The translations under genes and the position numbers were made by a program. A stretch of 56,052 bases of DNA, taken from Alphaproteobacteria bacterium (GTDB lineage Bacteria; Pseudomonadota; Alphaproteobacteria; Parvibaculales; Parvibaculaceae). Shown here in pieces: positions 16,596 through 24,917 of this stretch (positions within the stretch are counted from its first letter, which is position 1; each line of letters opens with the position of its first letter). The stretch is from assembly GCA_021775935.1 (NCBI GenBank), contig JAJFGY010000032.1, positions 1 through 56,052 of the forward strand, written 5' to 3'. The notes beneath the pieces are model-generated. The model was not told where the DNA came from. It saw only the letters and a list, made by a program, of their open reading frames with translations, and did no database searches.

Positions 16596-17936
16596 TCAGG
16601 TAATTGATCGGATTTTTTTCCCGACGCGTTTGGCTGCAGTAGAAATTACCACGAAAGACACATAGAGCGTGACGGGTATGTTCAGGAGTCCGATCACAAG
16701 AATGATGCCGGGGATAGAGGTTCCTTCGTCAGTAAGCCAGAAGATCAACCCGGACGCTCCGACCATGGCAAGGGCATTCAGCGCATTGTTTGCAGCAATG
16801 AGACGTGAGCGCATTTTGTGTTCGCTGCGGGCCTGCAAGATGGCCATTAGTGGGACGATGTAAAGTCCGCCACAGACGGCGATGCCAAAGAGGTCGCCGA
16901 CGATGCGCCAATTGTCTGCTGCCTGCAGAAATGCCATCACGCCGATGAACTCCCCCTTTGCTGTTGCCAGCATAGGTGCGCTTGCAAAAAAGAGATCAAT
17001 TGAGAAAATCGTAATGCCCAGAGCGCCGACGGGCACGTAATAGTCACGGACTTTACCGCCCAGGAGCTTGTCGCAAATGAGTGAGCCGATGCCGATGCCG
17101 ATGGCAAAAATGGCCAACAGCATCGAAACGATCTGTTCATTGCCACTCAATACATCGCGGGAGAGAACAGGGAAGAGAATGATGAAGACTGATCCGACAA
17201 GCCAGAACCAGGAAATCCCGATGATGGAACGAAAAATCGGCAGGTCTTTGTAGGCCACTGATATCATGCGGAATGTTTCGGCTGGAACATTGTAGTTGAT
17301 TTTCAGATCAGGGCTTGCGGCTGGCTGATCTGGAATCTTTCGGGCAGAGAGCCACCCCATAACGGCGATGCCTATGCCAAGAATGGAGATCGCAACCATT
17401 CCGTTGGCCTTGAGTATGATGAGGCTGCCCAGCACCGTGCCGATCAAGATGACCAAAAAGGTTGCCGCTTCGATCAATGCGTTCCCACCGATAAGTTCTT
17501 CTTCCTCGAGGAGTTCGGGCAGAATTCCGAACTTAACCGGGCCAAAGAAGGCTGACTGCGTGCCAAGCAAGAAGAGAACACCCAGGAGCGTTATTTGGTC
17601 TTCAAGGAAGAAGCCAATGGCTGCGAGCGCCATGATGCCGATTTCCAGAAGTTTTATGGTGCGGACCATTTCCGCTTTGGCATAGCGGTCCGCAAGCTGC
17701 CCGGCGGTTGCCGAGAAGAGAAAGAAGGGCGCAATGAAGATCGCGCCAGCCAGAGCGACGAGCGTTTGAGTGTCGAAACCTTCAAGGCTGGCGGCAGCTG
17801 AATAGGTGAGAAGGATGACGAGTGCATTCTTAAACACATTGTCATTGAAGGCCCCGAGTGCCTGCGTGATGAAGAGCGGCAGGAACCTCTTTGATCCTAA
17901 CAGTCGAAACTGTGATTGATGCTTTTCGGCGCTCAT
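16596..17936 (-). CDS. MFS transporter, LplT-like lysophospholipid flippase
   Basis: A major facilitator superfamily protein of 446 aa with about 12 membrane helices. The start LLGSKRFLPLFITQALGAFNDNVFKNALVILLTY is characteristic of the LplT group, which also forms the N-terminal part of MFS-PlsC-Acs fusion proteins. LplT moves lysophospholipids inward for re-acylation. Here it overlaps the upstream acyltransferase gene by 4 bases, so the pair looks like a split lysophospholipid-repair (Aas-like) system. It is the last gene of the minus-strand unit that begins at 19876 and converges with chrR 29 bases away. Exact substrate is inferred from family and neighbour. Confidence 0.87.
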   Translation of the reverse strand: MSAEKHQSQFRLLGSKRFLPLFITQALGAFNDNVFKNALVILLTYSAAASLEGFDTQTLVALAGAIFIAPFFLFSATAGQLADRYAKAEMVRTIKLLEIGIMALAAIGFFLEDQITLLGVLFLLGTQSAFFGPVKFGILPELLEEEELIGGNALIEAATFLVILIGTVLGSLIILKANGMVAISILGIGIAVMGWLSARKIPDQPAASPDLKINYNVPAETFRMISVAYKDLPIFRSIIGISWFWLVGSVFIILFPVLSRDVLSGNEQIVSMLLAIFAIGIGIGSLICDKLLGGKVRDYYVPVGALGITIFSIDLFFASAPMLATAKGEFIGVMAFLQAADNWRIVGDLFGIAVCGGLYIVPLMAILQARSEHKMRSRLIAANNALNALAMVGASGLIFWLTDEGTSIPGIILVIGLLNIPVTLYVSFVVISTAAKRVGKKIRSIT

Positions 17937-18643
17937 GCTGCTTCTCCCACAAGTCTGGCTGTCTCAGCCTCAATCGTATCCTCAAGGATGCGCATAAATG
18001 TCTCTTTGTCGAGACCTGTTGGGATGGGTTCCATAAAGGACAAATATACGGTGCCTGGTTCTTTGTGCCACGCGCGGCACTGCCAGCTCTGACCTGCATT
18101 TGTAGCGACAGGAACAACGGGCAAATTCAAATCCGCATAGAGATGGTAGACACCGATCTTGTAGCGCTCGCGGTCGCCGACCGGCACGAGTTGGCCCTCA
18201 GGGTAAATGAGGATGTGCTTTTTGGCGTCATAGGCAACCTGGGCGGCACTTGAGAGCTTGTCGCGGGCGTTGCCGCCGCCGCATGTGTCCACCATGATCA
18301 TGTCGAGTTTGGTGAGAATGCGCCCAATTGCTGGGTATTGCAGAAGGTCTTTCATTGCGACTGTTGAAATGTCTCGGATCAAAGAGAGCACTAGAATGCC
18401 ATCTGAAAAGCTCTGGTGCTTTGAGGCAATCAGGCTAGGGCCTTGGGTTGGGATGTGTTCTCTCCCTCTGATTTCCAGTTTGACCCCGGCGATGACTTTT
18501 AGGAACCAGACGATCATTTTGGCCCACCAGTGCACAATTCCGGCAAGGGGCTTTGCTGATTTCATATAGGTCAGGGGCAGGCAGGCAATCGCTACAAGGG
18601 ACGTGAAACCGTAAAATGCCAGATTGAAGAAGAAAGATCGCAT
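17933..18643 (-). CDS. plsC: 1-acyl-sn-glycerol-3-phosphate acyltransferase (PlsC family)
   Basis: Acyltransferase making phosphatidic acid or re-acylating lysophospholipids at the inner membrane. The HX4D catalytic motif is KHQSFSDG, followed later by YPEGQLVPVGDRERYKIGVYHLYADLNLPVVPVATNAGQSW, which holds the glycerolipid-binding EG motif. An N-terminal hydrophobic segment (FNLAFYGFTSLVAIACLPLTY) anchors it. Length 236 aa is normal. It lies 11 bases after the TetR stop and overlaps the LplT-like gene by 4 bases. Given the neighbour, lysophospholipid recycling is as likely as de novo phosphatidate synthesis. Confidence 0.92.
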   Translation of the reverse strand: MRSFFFNLAFYGFTSLVAIACLPLTYMKSAKPLAGIVHWWAKMIVWFLKVIAGVKLEIRGREHIPTQGPSLIASKHQSFSDGILVLSLIRDISTVAMKDLLQYPAIGRILTKLDMIMVDTCGGGNARDKLSSAAQVAYDAKKHILIYPEGQLVPVGDRERYKIGVYHLYADLNLPVVPVATNAGQSWQCRAWHKEPGTVYLSFMEPIPTGLDKETFMRILEDTIEAETARLVGEAA

Positions 18644-18654
18644 GGTAATGCCCC

Positions 18655-19236
18655 TCAGGCGTGGGATGGAGTGGATTTCAGCACCGCAATAACGGCCTCT
18701 GAAAAACTGTCGGTGAATGCGGACAGTGGACCTATCAGGCGTCCAAACGACTTAAACGTCACGGCTTGCAGCACAACACCGAGAGCCATGGAGGCGTATA
18801 GCTCCGGATCCCCTTTTGGTACTTCGCCGCGCTGCATGGCCTCTGTGACAACCGTCACGACGACCTCGACGGGGTTTGGCAGGTCGTCCTCAAAGTATCG
18901 CAGCAAAGCGTACTGACTTAGCTGATGATACTGAAAGAGAAGCCAGTCCTGGTCCGCCTCTCCGCAATAGGCTGTAACGATGGCGCGAACCTGATCATCA
19001 ATATGGTCGTGGGCATTGGCCGCTGTGGCGAGAGCCCCAGCCAACGCAATGTGTTGCTTTTTAAACAGATCGCGCGCCAAAGCATCTTTGCTCTCAAAAT
19101 GCCGATAGATGGTGCCTTCGGAAATCTTCACCGCTTCGGCAATTTGCCGTGTACGGGTTTCGGTGATGCCTTGTGACACGAACAGACCCAGTGCGGCGCG
19201 TTCGATTTGGCTCTTTGTGTCTTTGTTGCGTGGCAT
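18655..19236 (-). CDS. TetR family transcriptional regulator
   Basis: The N-terminal helix-turn-helix is IERAALGLFVSQGITETRTRQIAEAVKISEGTIYRHFESKDALARDLFKKQH, followed by a helical ligand-binding domain. MPRNK at 19236 is chosen; the listed ORF begins 4 codons earlier at a TTG. The gene lies between the small basic protein gene and plsC on the same strand, with gaps of 52 and 11 bases. A perfect 12+12 palindrome at 19926-19953, at the head of this gene run, is a likely operator, which would make the unit autoregulated. Inducer unknown; a lipid or acyl-CoA ligand would fit the target genes. Confidence 0.9.
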   Translation of the reverse strand: MPRNKDTKSQIERAALGLFVSQGITETRTRQIAEAVKISEGTIYRHFESKDALARDLFKKQHIALAGALATAANAHDHIDDQVRAIVTAYCGEADQDWLLFQYHQLSQYALLRYFEDDLPNPVEVVVTVVTEAMQRGEVPKGDPELYASMALGVVLQAVTFKSFGRLIGPLSAFTDSFSEAVIAVLKSTPSHA

Positions 19237-19288
19237 GGTGATGATCAACCTATGGATGAATTCTAAAGCTCTTTATGGCGAATTGTCT

Positions 19289-19876
19289 TCACGCAGAAAT
19301 CTGCGCGCCCAACAAATCCAACCGATGCAACATGCTTGGTGAATGGGTGAGCTTTGGCCGACCGTTGTGAACCAGCGCACTTTTGGTCATGAGGTTTGCT
19401 ATCCGGCGGCGTTGCTCTGATACCTCGTGCATCAACCGCATTGTCTGAGCGTGGAGTGTTTTTACCCATGTTGAAGATGAACCACTCAGCCGCTTACGGA
19501 GTCGAGCCTGGATGGTATTGATCTCGATTTCAAGAACTGCCCAATTATTGCGTGTCTTGTTGATCTTCCGACGCACAATGTTCAGTGCCTTCTCGCAGGC
19601 ATCTCGACGCTGGGTCCAACGACCAATACGGGCAAGCGTAAGAAGGGCGTTTTTGTGTCCAACGATGACAGTGATCGAAGACAGTTTTGCATCGATGCGT
19701 GCCAGAGCACGCTTGAAACGGAGCTCGCTTCGTACCTGCTGCCTCAGCGAGGGTGCTGTTGTGTGGAAGTCTGAGCGAATATCTGAAAGCCGTGCGCAGG
19801 TCTGTGCAGCAAGTGCCTTTGTTTCTGTTCTGTAGTTTGGGCTCAGGGATTTCAGGAAGTTCACGACGTTCAACAT
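19289..19876 (-). CDS. Small basic helical protein, function unknown
   Basis: I do not recognise this protein. From the ATG at 19876, preceded by GAAGGAACTGAAA, it is 195 aa, strongly basic (many Arg/Lys) and predicted almost entirely helical, with heptad-like stretches such as RSELRFKRALARIDAKLSSI and NTIQARLRKRLSGSS. No signal peptide or membrane segment is seen. It is the first gene after the palindrome at 19926 and stands before the TetR gene. Overlapping frames are also open, so coding is supported by the ribosome site and position rather than by homology. It could be a nucleic-acid-binding or phasin-like protein; both are guesses. Confidence 0.55.
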   Translation of the reverse strand: MLNVVNFLKSLSPNYRTETKALAAQTCARLSDIRSDFHTTAPSLRQQVRSELRFKRALARIDAKLSSITVIVGHKNALLTLARIGRWTQRRDACEKALNIVRRKINKTRNNWAVLEIEINTIQARLRKRLSGSSSTWVKTLHAQTMRLMHEVSEQRRRIANLMTKSALVHNGRPKLTHSPSMLHRLDLLGAQISA

Positions 19877-19925
19877 TTTCAGTTCCTTCGTTGTAGGCCA
19901 CCCTGGGGCCGTGTTTCGATGATTG

Positions 19926-19953
19926 GAATGTAAGTGAGCGATCACTTACATTC
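19926..19953. promoter_or_regulatory. Perfect 12-bp palindrome, probable TetR operator
   Basis: GAATGTAAGTGA, four bases GCGA, TCACTTACATTC: both arms match without mismatch. It is 50 bases upstream of the start at 19876 and so sits in the promoter region of the minus-strand run basic protein-TetR-PlsC-LplT. The length, symmetry and AGTGA-N4-TCACT core are typical of TetR-family operators. Confidence 0.75.
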
Positions 19954-20162
19954 AAGGACTAAATGGGTCAATCAGTGTTTTTCTACGAGAAATTCTTTAA
20001 GGCATTGATTTTGATGTACTAATTTGACTGTACGGAGCCACGGAATATTCGGCTCAGCCGGTCAGTGAGGTTACTGAGCTCCGAACGAAAGGTTTTGCCA
20101 GACACGCTCACAAACTTTCCTGGAGACTGATCGCAACGATGCCGTGGACTGCGGCAAAATAG

Positions 20163-20582
20163 GTACGCGCCCTGGCCTTCAACTTCGGCTTGGTCAGAAA
20201 GGGCTCTAACTCCTGCCGGGCGCTGGCGGCAGCAGCCCTGGTTGCTTGGTATATCGGACGGGCTCCTACGAAATCTGTCAATCAGATCGCCTGGGCAACC
20301 GAAGACCTGGCAGTAGCCTCTACTGCTCTGGATCTGGAAAGTCTGGAGCGAGGTGATGAATTGCGGTCGCTGGTTCAATCCCTGTCGACATTCTGAGAGC
20401 GCCAGGTACAAGTGGCACGCCTCCAGGTCAGCCTTTTGTCGTTGAATGCCACGATTGAAGCGGCGCGTACAGGGGAAGTAGGCAACGATTTTCGGCCAGT
20501 GAGACCTCAGGTTCTGGTGCCCCTAAACCTTCAGCTGAGTACAATCGTGGGTTGCTGTTTGACCTGTGTTGTCGGAAGCTGA
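20163..20582 (+). pseudogene. Degenerate methyl-accepting chemotaxis protein remnant
   Basis: One frame, open from 20163 except for a single in-frame TGA (20394-20396), encodes pieces of a chemoreceptor: a TM2-like segment (AAAALVAWYIGR), a HAMP-like region (QIAWATEDLAVASTALDL, ERGDELRSLVQSLSTF, stop, ERQVQVARLQ), then directly the conserved hairpin tip SLLSLNATIEAARTGEVGNDF (usual form [21 protein letters not shown]). The N-terminal sensor, the segment between HAMP and tip, and the C-terminal half are missing. The TGA replaces what would be CGA (Arg) by one transition. The rest of the 752-base gap (19877-20628) holds only the palindrome at 19926 and no other supported gene. Confidence 0.6.
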
Positions 20583-20628
20583 CGCCCAATATACCTAACA
20601 CCATGATCGAAAATTCGGGGTAGCTCTG

Positions 20629-21351
20629 ATGATAAAATTGGAACGGGACGGGCCTGTGTTCACGCTCACGATGGATGCGGGCGAAAACAGATGGAACACG
20701 ACTTTCGTCCGTAATGTCGCCAAGGCGCTTGACGAGGTTGAGGCATCAACAGGTGCCGCAGCACTTGTTACGCGATCATCAGATGAAAAGTTTTTCTCAA
20801 ATGGCCTTGATCTGGATTGGGTGCAAGCGCCTGACGCGCACCCTGATGGCGGAGATAGAACTGTCTTTGGTGGTGAGTTTATGGCGCTGATGGGGCGTAT
20901 TATTACACTGCCTGTCCCGACTGTCTGTGCGATCAATGGTCATGCGTTTGGTGCTGGCTTCATGATGGCTCTCTGTCACGATGTGCGTTTGATGCGCGTG
21001 GACCGTGGATTTATCTGTGCCAACGAAGTGCAGTTGGGTATGAAAATTCCTGAACCTGAGCTGGCGCTTTTCCGACATAAGCTACCGGCCAATGCCTTCT
21101 TTGAAACGGTTCAGCTGTCGCGTCGGTGGGCGGGTCCCCACGCGCTGGAAGCGGGCATTGTGCAACAGGTTGCTGAACTCGACGACCTTCTTTCAGCAGC
21201 AACACAAAAGGCACAGGAGCTGGCGCCGTTGGGTGCCAACCGGGACGTTTATGGTGGCCAGAAAGAGCGGCTATTTGGTGAAAACGCTGCGCTGAACACA
21301 CCGCATGGAGCGGCTTACATGCTGAAGAATTCAGATAAGTTCGCGCACTAA
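20629..21351 (+). CDS. Enoyl-CoA hydratase/isomerase family protein
   Basis: Crotonase-fold protein, 240 aa: FTLTMDAGENRWNTTFV, FFSNGLDLDWV (oxyanion loop region) and the second oxyanion segment PTVCAINGHAFGAGFMMALCHDVRLMR. It is likely to act on an acyl-CoA (hydration or double-bond isomerisation). The usual catalytic Glu positions are not obvious; the segment after the second oxyanion loop reads GFICANEVQLGMKIP, where an acidic residue (NEVQ) is present. It converges with the amidohydrolase at 21348, the two stop codons overlapping by 4 bases. The reaction cannot be assigned from sequence alone. Confidence 0.87.
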   Translation: MIKLERDGPVFTLTMDAGENRWNTTFVRNVAKALDEVEASTGAAALVTRSSDEKFFSNGLDLDWVQAPDAHPDGGDRTVFGGEFMALMGRIITLPVPTVCAINGHAFGAGFMMALCHDVRLMRVDRGFICANEVQLGMKIPEPELALFRHKLPANAFFETVQLSRRWAGPHALEAGIVQQVAELDDLLSAATQKAQELAPLGANRDVYGGQKERLFGENAALNTPHGAAYMLKNSDKFAH

Positions 21352-22346
21352 AGCCTGTATACCCTTTTGGCTGTGCCGGAAAACATGGCGTTTTGTTCCA
21401 TGTCGCTGAACCCGCCAGCGATTTTTTTCAGGCCGTTCCAGAGAACGGGATAGCTGATGGAAAGCCGATCAACCGGGAAGTTGCTTTCAAACATGCACCT
21501 GTCCGGGCCAAAACATGCGATCATGTGGTGATAGTAGCGCGATTGGGCTTCTGCGAATTCATCGGATGAGGGCGGTGTGGCGCGGCTGTTCCACCCAAAA
21601 CCATTGTCTGGCATGGCAAGGCCGCCAATTTTTGCGACCACGTTTTGGCACTCGGCAATTGCTGCGACGTCGTCTTTCCAGGCCGCAAAGATTTCTTCGC
21701 GCCGATCGGCGTAGGGCCCCACACCCAGGGGTGTGCCGAAATGGTCGAGGATCATGGTCGTGCCTGGAACGGCTTTGGCAAGATCAAGAAAGGCTTTGTT
21801 CTGATAGTGGTAGTGCCATGTATCATAGGTGAGGCCGCGTTCGCCCAGTCTTGCAACTCCTTTGCGGAAGTCGTCCTGCTCATAGAGATCCTCTGGTGCA
21901 CTGCCTGGGATTGAGAGTGCTTGTGGGTGATGGGCATGGGCGCCTGCGTGGCGGATGCCTTTGAAGAGACGACCACCTGCATTAGCGTGGGCATCGAGAA
22001 TGTCGGCCAAATCGGGATGATCAAGATCAGCGCGGGCAACAATCCCCGAAATGGTGGCGCGATCAGGTTGCTTGGCGGAGAGGGCTGCACGATCGGCGAC
22101 ATATTCTGTTTCGCCGACGGGCTTTAGATGATCAGGCCCACTCTCGCGATAGCTTGATCCGCATTCAACAAAGACGGTCTGCGTAACTTTGTGCCCGCTT
22201 TCTGTATCGGCCCATAGATTATCGAGGTCATATTGGGTTGCCGCTTGATGCCAGAGATGGTGATGGGGATCGACGATCTCGCGATCGGGATCGATGATCT
22301 CTTCTTTATGTTGATCCGCCCATTCGTCATTCGCCCACATGGACAT
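21348..22346 (-). CDS. Amidohydrolase family protein (TIM-barrel, COG3618 type)
   Basis: A metal-dependent TIM-barrel hydrolase of the amidohydrolase-2 superfamily, 332 aa. The N-terminal metal motif is IVDPHHHLW (HxH), with a later barrel strand TMILDHFGTPLGVG and FGPDRCMFESNFPVDRLSISYPVLWNGLKKI, which carries the conserved Asp/Pro after strand 8. This subfamily includes lactonases (L-fuconolactonase-like) and decarboxylases. GGGAGACACATC precedes the ATG at 22346. Cytoplasmic. Substrate unknown; neighbours (enoyl-CoA hydratase, GST, a second amidohydrolase) suggest carbon-compound catabolism. Confidence 0.9.
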   Translation of the reverse strand: MSMWANDEWADQHKEEIIDPDREIVDPHHHLWHQAATQYDLDNLWADTESGHKVTQTVFVECGSSYRESGPDHLKPVGETEYVADRAALSAKQPDRATISGIVARADLDHPDLADILDAHANAGGRLFKGIRHAGAHAHHPQALSIPGSAPEDLYEQDDFRKGVARLGERGLTYDTWHYHYQNKAFLDLAKAVPGTTMILDHFGTPLGVGPYADRREEIFAAWKDDVAAIAECQNVVAKIGGLAMPDNGFGWNSRATPPSSDEFAEAQSRYYHHMIACFGPDRCMFESNFPVDRLSISYPVLWNGLKKIAGGFSDMEQNAMFSGTAKRVYRL

Positions 22347-22450
22347 GATGTGTCTCCCTGATTGATGGCCCGCACTAGATTGAATTGGGGCATGTTTTGC
22401 AGAAGAGATTAGGGGGTCGGTCGCCCTACGCCAACTATCTTGCAGGGGCG

Positions 22451-23452
22451 TTAGGAGGCGCCCATTGCAGACCGAAAGCGCGGGTCACTGCTTTTCAGGT
22501 TCACAATGTCTTTTGTGGCCTGGGTCACCATCGGGTGCATATGATTTGCAACACCTGCCACATAGCTGGGGCGGGCTTTCAGTGCTTGCCAATAGGCGTT
22601 CACCCTTGGTCGCTCTTCCACCAGGAATTCCGACAGGAAATCGCCTTCGCGAAGGCGATCAAAGATCACCATAACGCCGACATCTGCCAGGGTGAATTGT
22701 TCACCAGTGATCCAGGGGCCGCCGGTTTTGGTCAATACCTCTTCCAGCTCATCAAAATGGGTGTGCATCGCTTTCTTTGAGGCATGCAACAGGTTGACGA
22801 CGGGCTTCATCTTGGGAAGATTTGTGAGACCAAAGAGTTTTAGGGCAAGAAAGAAGACAGCCCGTATTTTGAGCCGATGAAACAGCAGCCCGGTGAAAAT
22901 ACGTCGTGTGGGGATGTGCTTCACCATTGCGGCAAAGATGGGCGTGGTCAGACCCGGGATGGCATTTCCTGCTGTCTCGTCGATGGCGTCGAGAGGGTTA
23001 TCTCCAATAAGGGACGACTTGTGAACCCAGCGCTCCATGAGCTCCCGCTTATTGGGATCTGTTGGCACAAGAAGGCTCGGCGTCGCTGAGTGGGCGGCAG
23101 CATACTCCAATTGATCATGGGATTCATAAACGGGATGACCCTTGTGGATGAGGACAGGCAGGATGGCTCCGGGATTTACTTTAAGAAAGTGCCTTGAGAG
23201 GGTTTCGTAAGACCCGGTCTCCACAAGATCAATGTGATGCGCTTTATAGGGAATCCCAAGCTCTGCAAGACAGACGCGGATCTTCTTAGAGCAAAGTGAG
23301 AAGTCATTGTGATAAAGCTCCCACTCCTGCTCATGGGGCAGAGATATGTCGGCGTGCAGTCCGCCTGACATGGCGCGGGTTTGACGGTGCTGCAATTCCC
23401 ACAGATACCAGCCGAGTAGGAGTCCTGTTGTGCACAGCACGATTATCCACAT
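22451..23452 (-). CDS. Membrane-anchored glutathione S-transferase family protein
   Basis: A thioredoxin-fold N-terminal GST domain is clear: WELYHNDFSLCSKKIRVCLAELGIPYKAHHIDLVETGSYETLSRHFLKVNPGAILPVLIHKGHPVYESHDQLEYA. The C-terminal helical domain includes WITGEQFTLADVGVMVIFDRLREGDFL and RPRVNAYWQALKARPSY. A transmembrane helix (MWIIVLCTTGLLLGWYLWEL) precedes the GST domain, which is unusual because most GSTs are soluble. The ORF runs up to 23569, but the ATG at 23452 has AAGGA 8 bases upstream and gives 333 aa. The insert between the two domains is longer than in typical GSTs (~200-220 aa), and contains a further hydrophobic stretch (AVFFLALKLFGL). Substrate unknown. Confidence 0.85.
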   Translation of the reverse strand: MWIIVLCTTGLLLGWYLWELQHRQTRAMSGGLHADISLPHEQEWELYHNDFSLCSKKIRVCLAELGIPYKAHHIDLVETGSYETLSRHFLKVNPGAILPVLIHKGHPVYESHDQLEYAAAHSATPSLLVPTDPNKRELMERWVHKSSLIGDNPLDAIDETAGNAIPGLTTPIFAAMVKHIPTRRIFTGLLFHRLKIRAVFFLALKLFGLTNLPKMKPVVNLLHASKKAMHTHFDELEEVLTKTGGPWITGEQFTLADVGVMVIFDRLREGDFLSEFLVEERPRVNAYWQALKARPSYVAGVANHMHPMVTQATKDIVNLKSSDPRFRSAMGAS

Positions 23453-23615
23453 GTGATATTCCTTCGCACCTATCTCACTCATCCGTAGCAAGATTTTCCG
23501 ACCGATCAATGCAGACGAATATGTAAGTGTTAGGCTGAAAATCAAGGCGAGACTTGCTGTTCGCTTCAATCATTTTTGACTGAGCGTGGCAACGCAGGAG
23601 TAGTCGCCATGTGCC

Positions 23616-24809
23616 TTATGACGCGACGTTTAGGGTGGAAGGATACCGGAGATCCTTGGGGAGGCTTTCGCCCATAAGGTCAATGAAATTGGCTCCGTAA
23701 AAACCTTCACGGGCACTTGCTGATGTTCCTTCAAGCGATTGATCAAACCGTTTCAGTGGATTGCGCCCTCCCTCGATATGGGGAAAGTCAGAGGAGAAGA
23801 GACACATTTCTTCGCCTGAGTTCTGGATGATCCATCCCGCATTCTCATGAGGGTAGGGCGTAACACGCAGTTGGCGTCGCGCGATGTTAGAGGGTTTGTC
23901 TGAAAGTTTTTGCAAGCGGTCTTCATTGCGCACGAAAGCATGGGCGGCTGAATCCATGGCCAGCATCCAGCCGGGAAGCCAGGACGCACCCAACTCAATG
24001 GCACCCCATTTTAGCTTCGGAAAGCGATCAAACACACCATCGAAGATCAGTGTTGCAAGGGTCTGCATCACGGCATTGGGGATGGGCAGGTAGCTCACAG
24101 ATGTGAAATTATCATCGCCGCCATGAAAGTCCGGCACTGCTGGCAGTCCGTTTTTTTTGTAGGTGGGGTTGAGCTTTTCTTCGCCACCCACGTGAAAAAG
24201 AACGGGGAGACCGGCTTCTTCTGCCATGGCCCAGACGGGATCGAAGGCTATGTGGCTTGGCGCGTGGTGTTGTGGACAGAGCGATGGCAGCATCAAGGCG
24301 CTCGCCCCTGATTTGATTGCGTCTGCCGTACAGATTCTAGCGCGCTCGAAGTCTTCCATTGGAATATAGGCAGTGCCCAGAAGTCTGCGATCAACCGCGC
24401 AGAAATCCATCATCATTCGGTTGTGGGCATCCGCGGCGGCATAGCAAAGTTCCATGTCGCGACCTTGATCGAGACCGAAGTTCCCGAGACAGAAGGTCGT
24501 GAAGACAAGTTGGCTTGCAAACCCCATGGCGTCCAGCGCTGCGGGGCGGTCTGCTGAGAGAAACGAACCGTGTGCGTCGAAGTCTTTGCGCAACATAATC
24601 TGGTTCTCCATGTCGGCGCGAAACTCCGGGTCGGCGTGTTTTTTGCGGGCGGCTTCTGCCCAGGTTTCTCTTTCAACCTTTTCTTTGTAAGCGGGCAGGT
24701 CGTGGAAGCGCTGCAGGAGATGCTTCTCAAAATAGGGATCGAGGCAATCACTCAGCTCCATTAAGTGGCTGTCAGCGTCGTGAATGAAACGGCCTTGCGC
24801 ATATGTCAT
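23616..24809 (-). CDS. Amidohydrolase family protein (second copy type)
   Basis: A TIM-barrel amidohydrolase-2/ACMSD-like protein, 397 aa from the ATG at 24809 (GAGAGACG just upstream; the ORF track extends to 24917 without family similarity). Metal-binding start IHDADSHLMEL (DxH form), then barrel blocks MMMDFCAVDRRLLGTAYIPMEDFERA, LPVLFHVGGEEKLNP and ENAGWIIQNSGEEMCLFSSDFPHIEGGRNPLKRFDQSL, whose SSDFPHxEG is typical of this group. These proteins hydrolyse or decarboxylate ring-cleavage-type compounds. It is only distantly similar to the 21348 gene, so the two are not recent duplicates. Substrate unknown. Confidence 0.9.
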   Translation of the reverse strand: MTYAQGRFIHDADSHLMELSDCLDPYFEKHLLQRFHDLPAYKEKVERETWAEAARKKHADPEFRADMENQIMLRKDFDAHGSFLSADRPAALDAMGFASQLVFTTFCLGNFGLDQGRDMELCYAAADAHNRMMMDFCAVDRRLLGTAYIPMEDFERARICTADAIKSGASALMLPSLCPQHHAPSHIAFDPVWAMAEEAGLPVLFHVGGEEKLNPTYKKNGLPAVPDFHGGDDNFTSVSYLPIPNAVMQTLATLIFDGVFDRFPKLKWGAIELGASWLPGWMLAMDSAAHAFVRNEDRLQKLSDKPSNIARRQLRVTPYPHENAGWIIQNSGEEMCLFSSDFPHIEGGRNPLKRFDQSLEGTSASAREGFYGANFIDLMGESLPKDLRYPSTLNVAS

Positions 24810-24917
24810 CGTCTCTCTCCCCAATCTGAGGAGAAGGTTAGCGTTCAACACACCGCTTGCAAAGAGCCGTGAATAAACGGCATCTCGTCGCGAAATTTTG
24901 GCTTCAAAAGGCCCCAA

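Noticed and set aside
20019-20411. Minus-strand ORF of 130 aa in the gap
   Set aside because: The opposite strand carries the chemoreceptor remnant with recognisable HAMP and hairpin-tip residues; the minus-strand translation has no family pattern.
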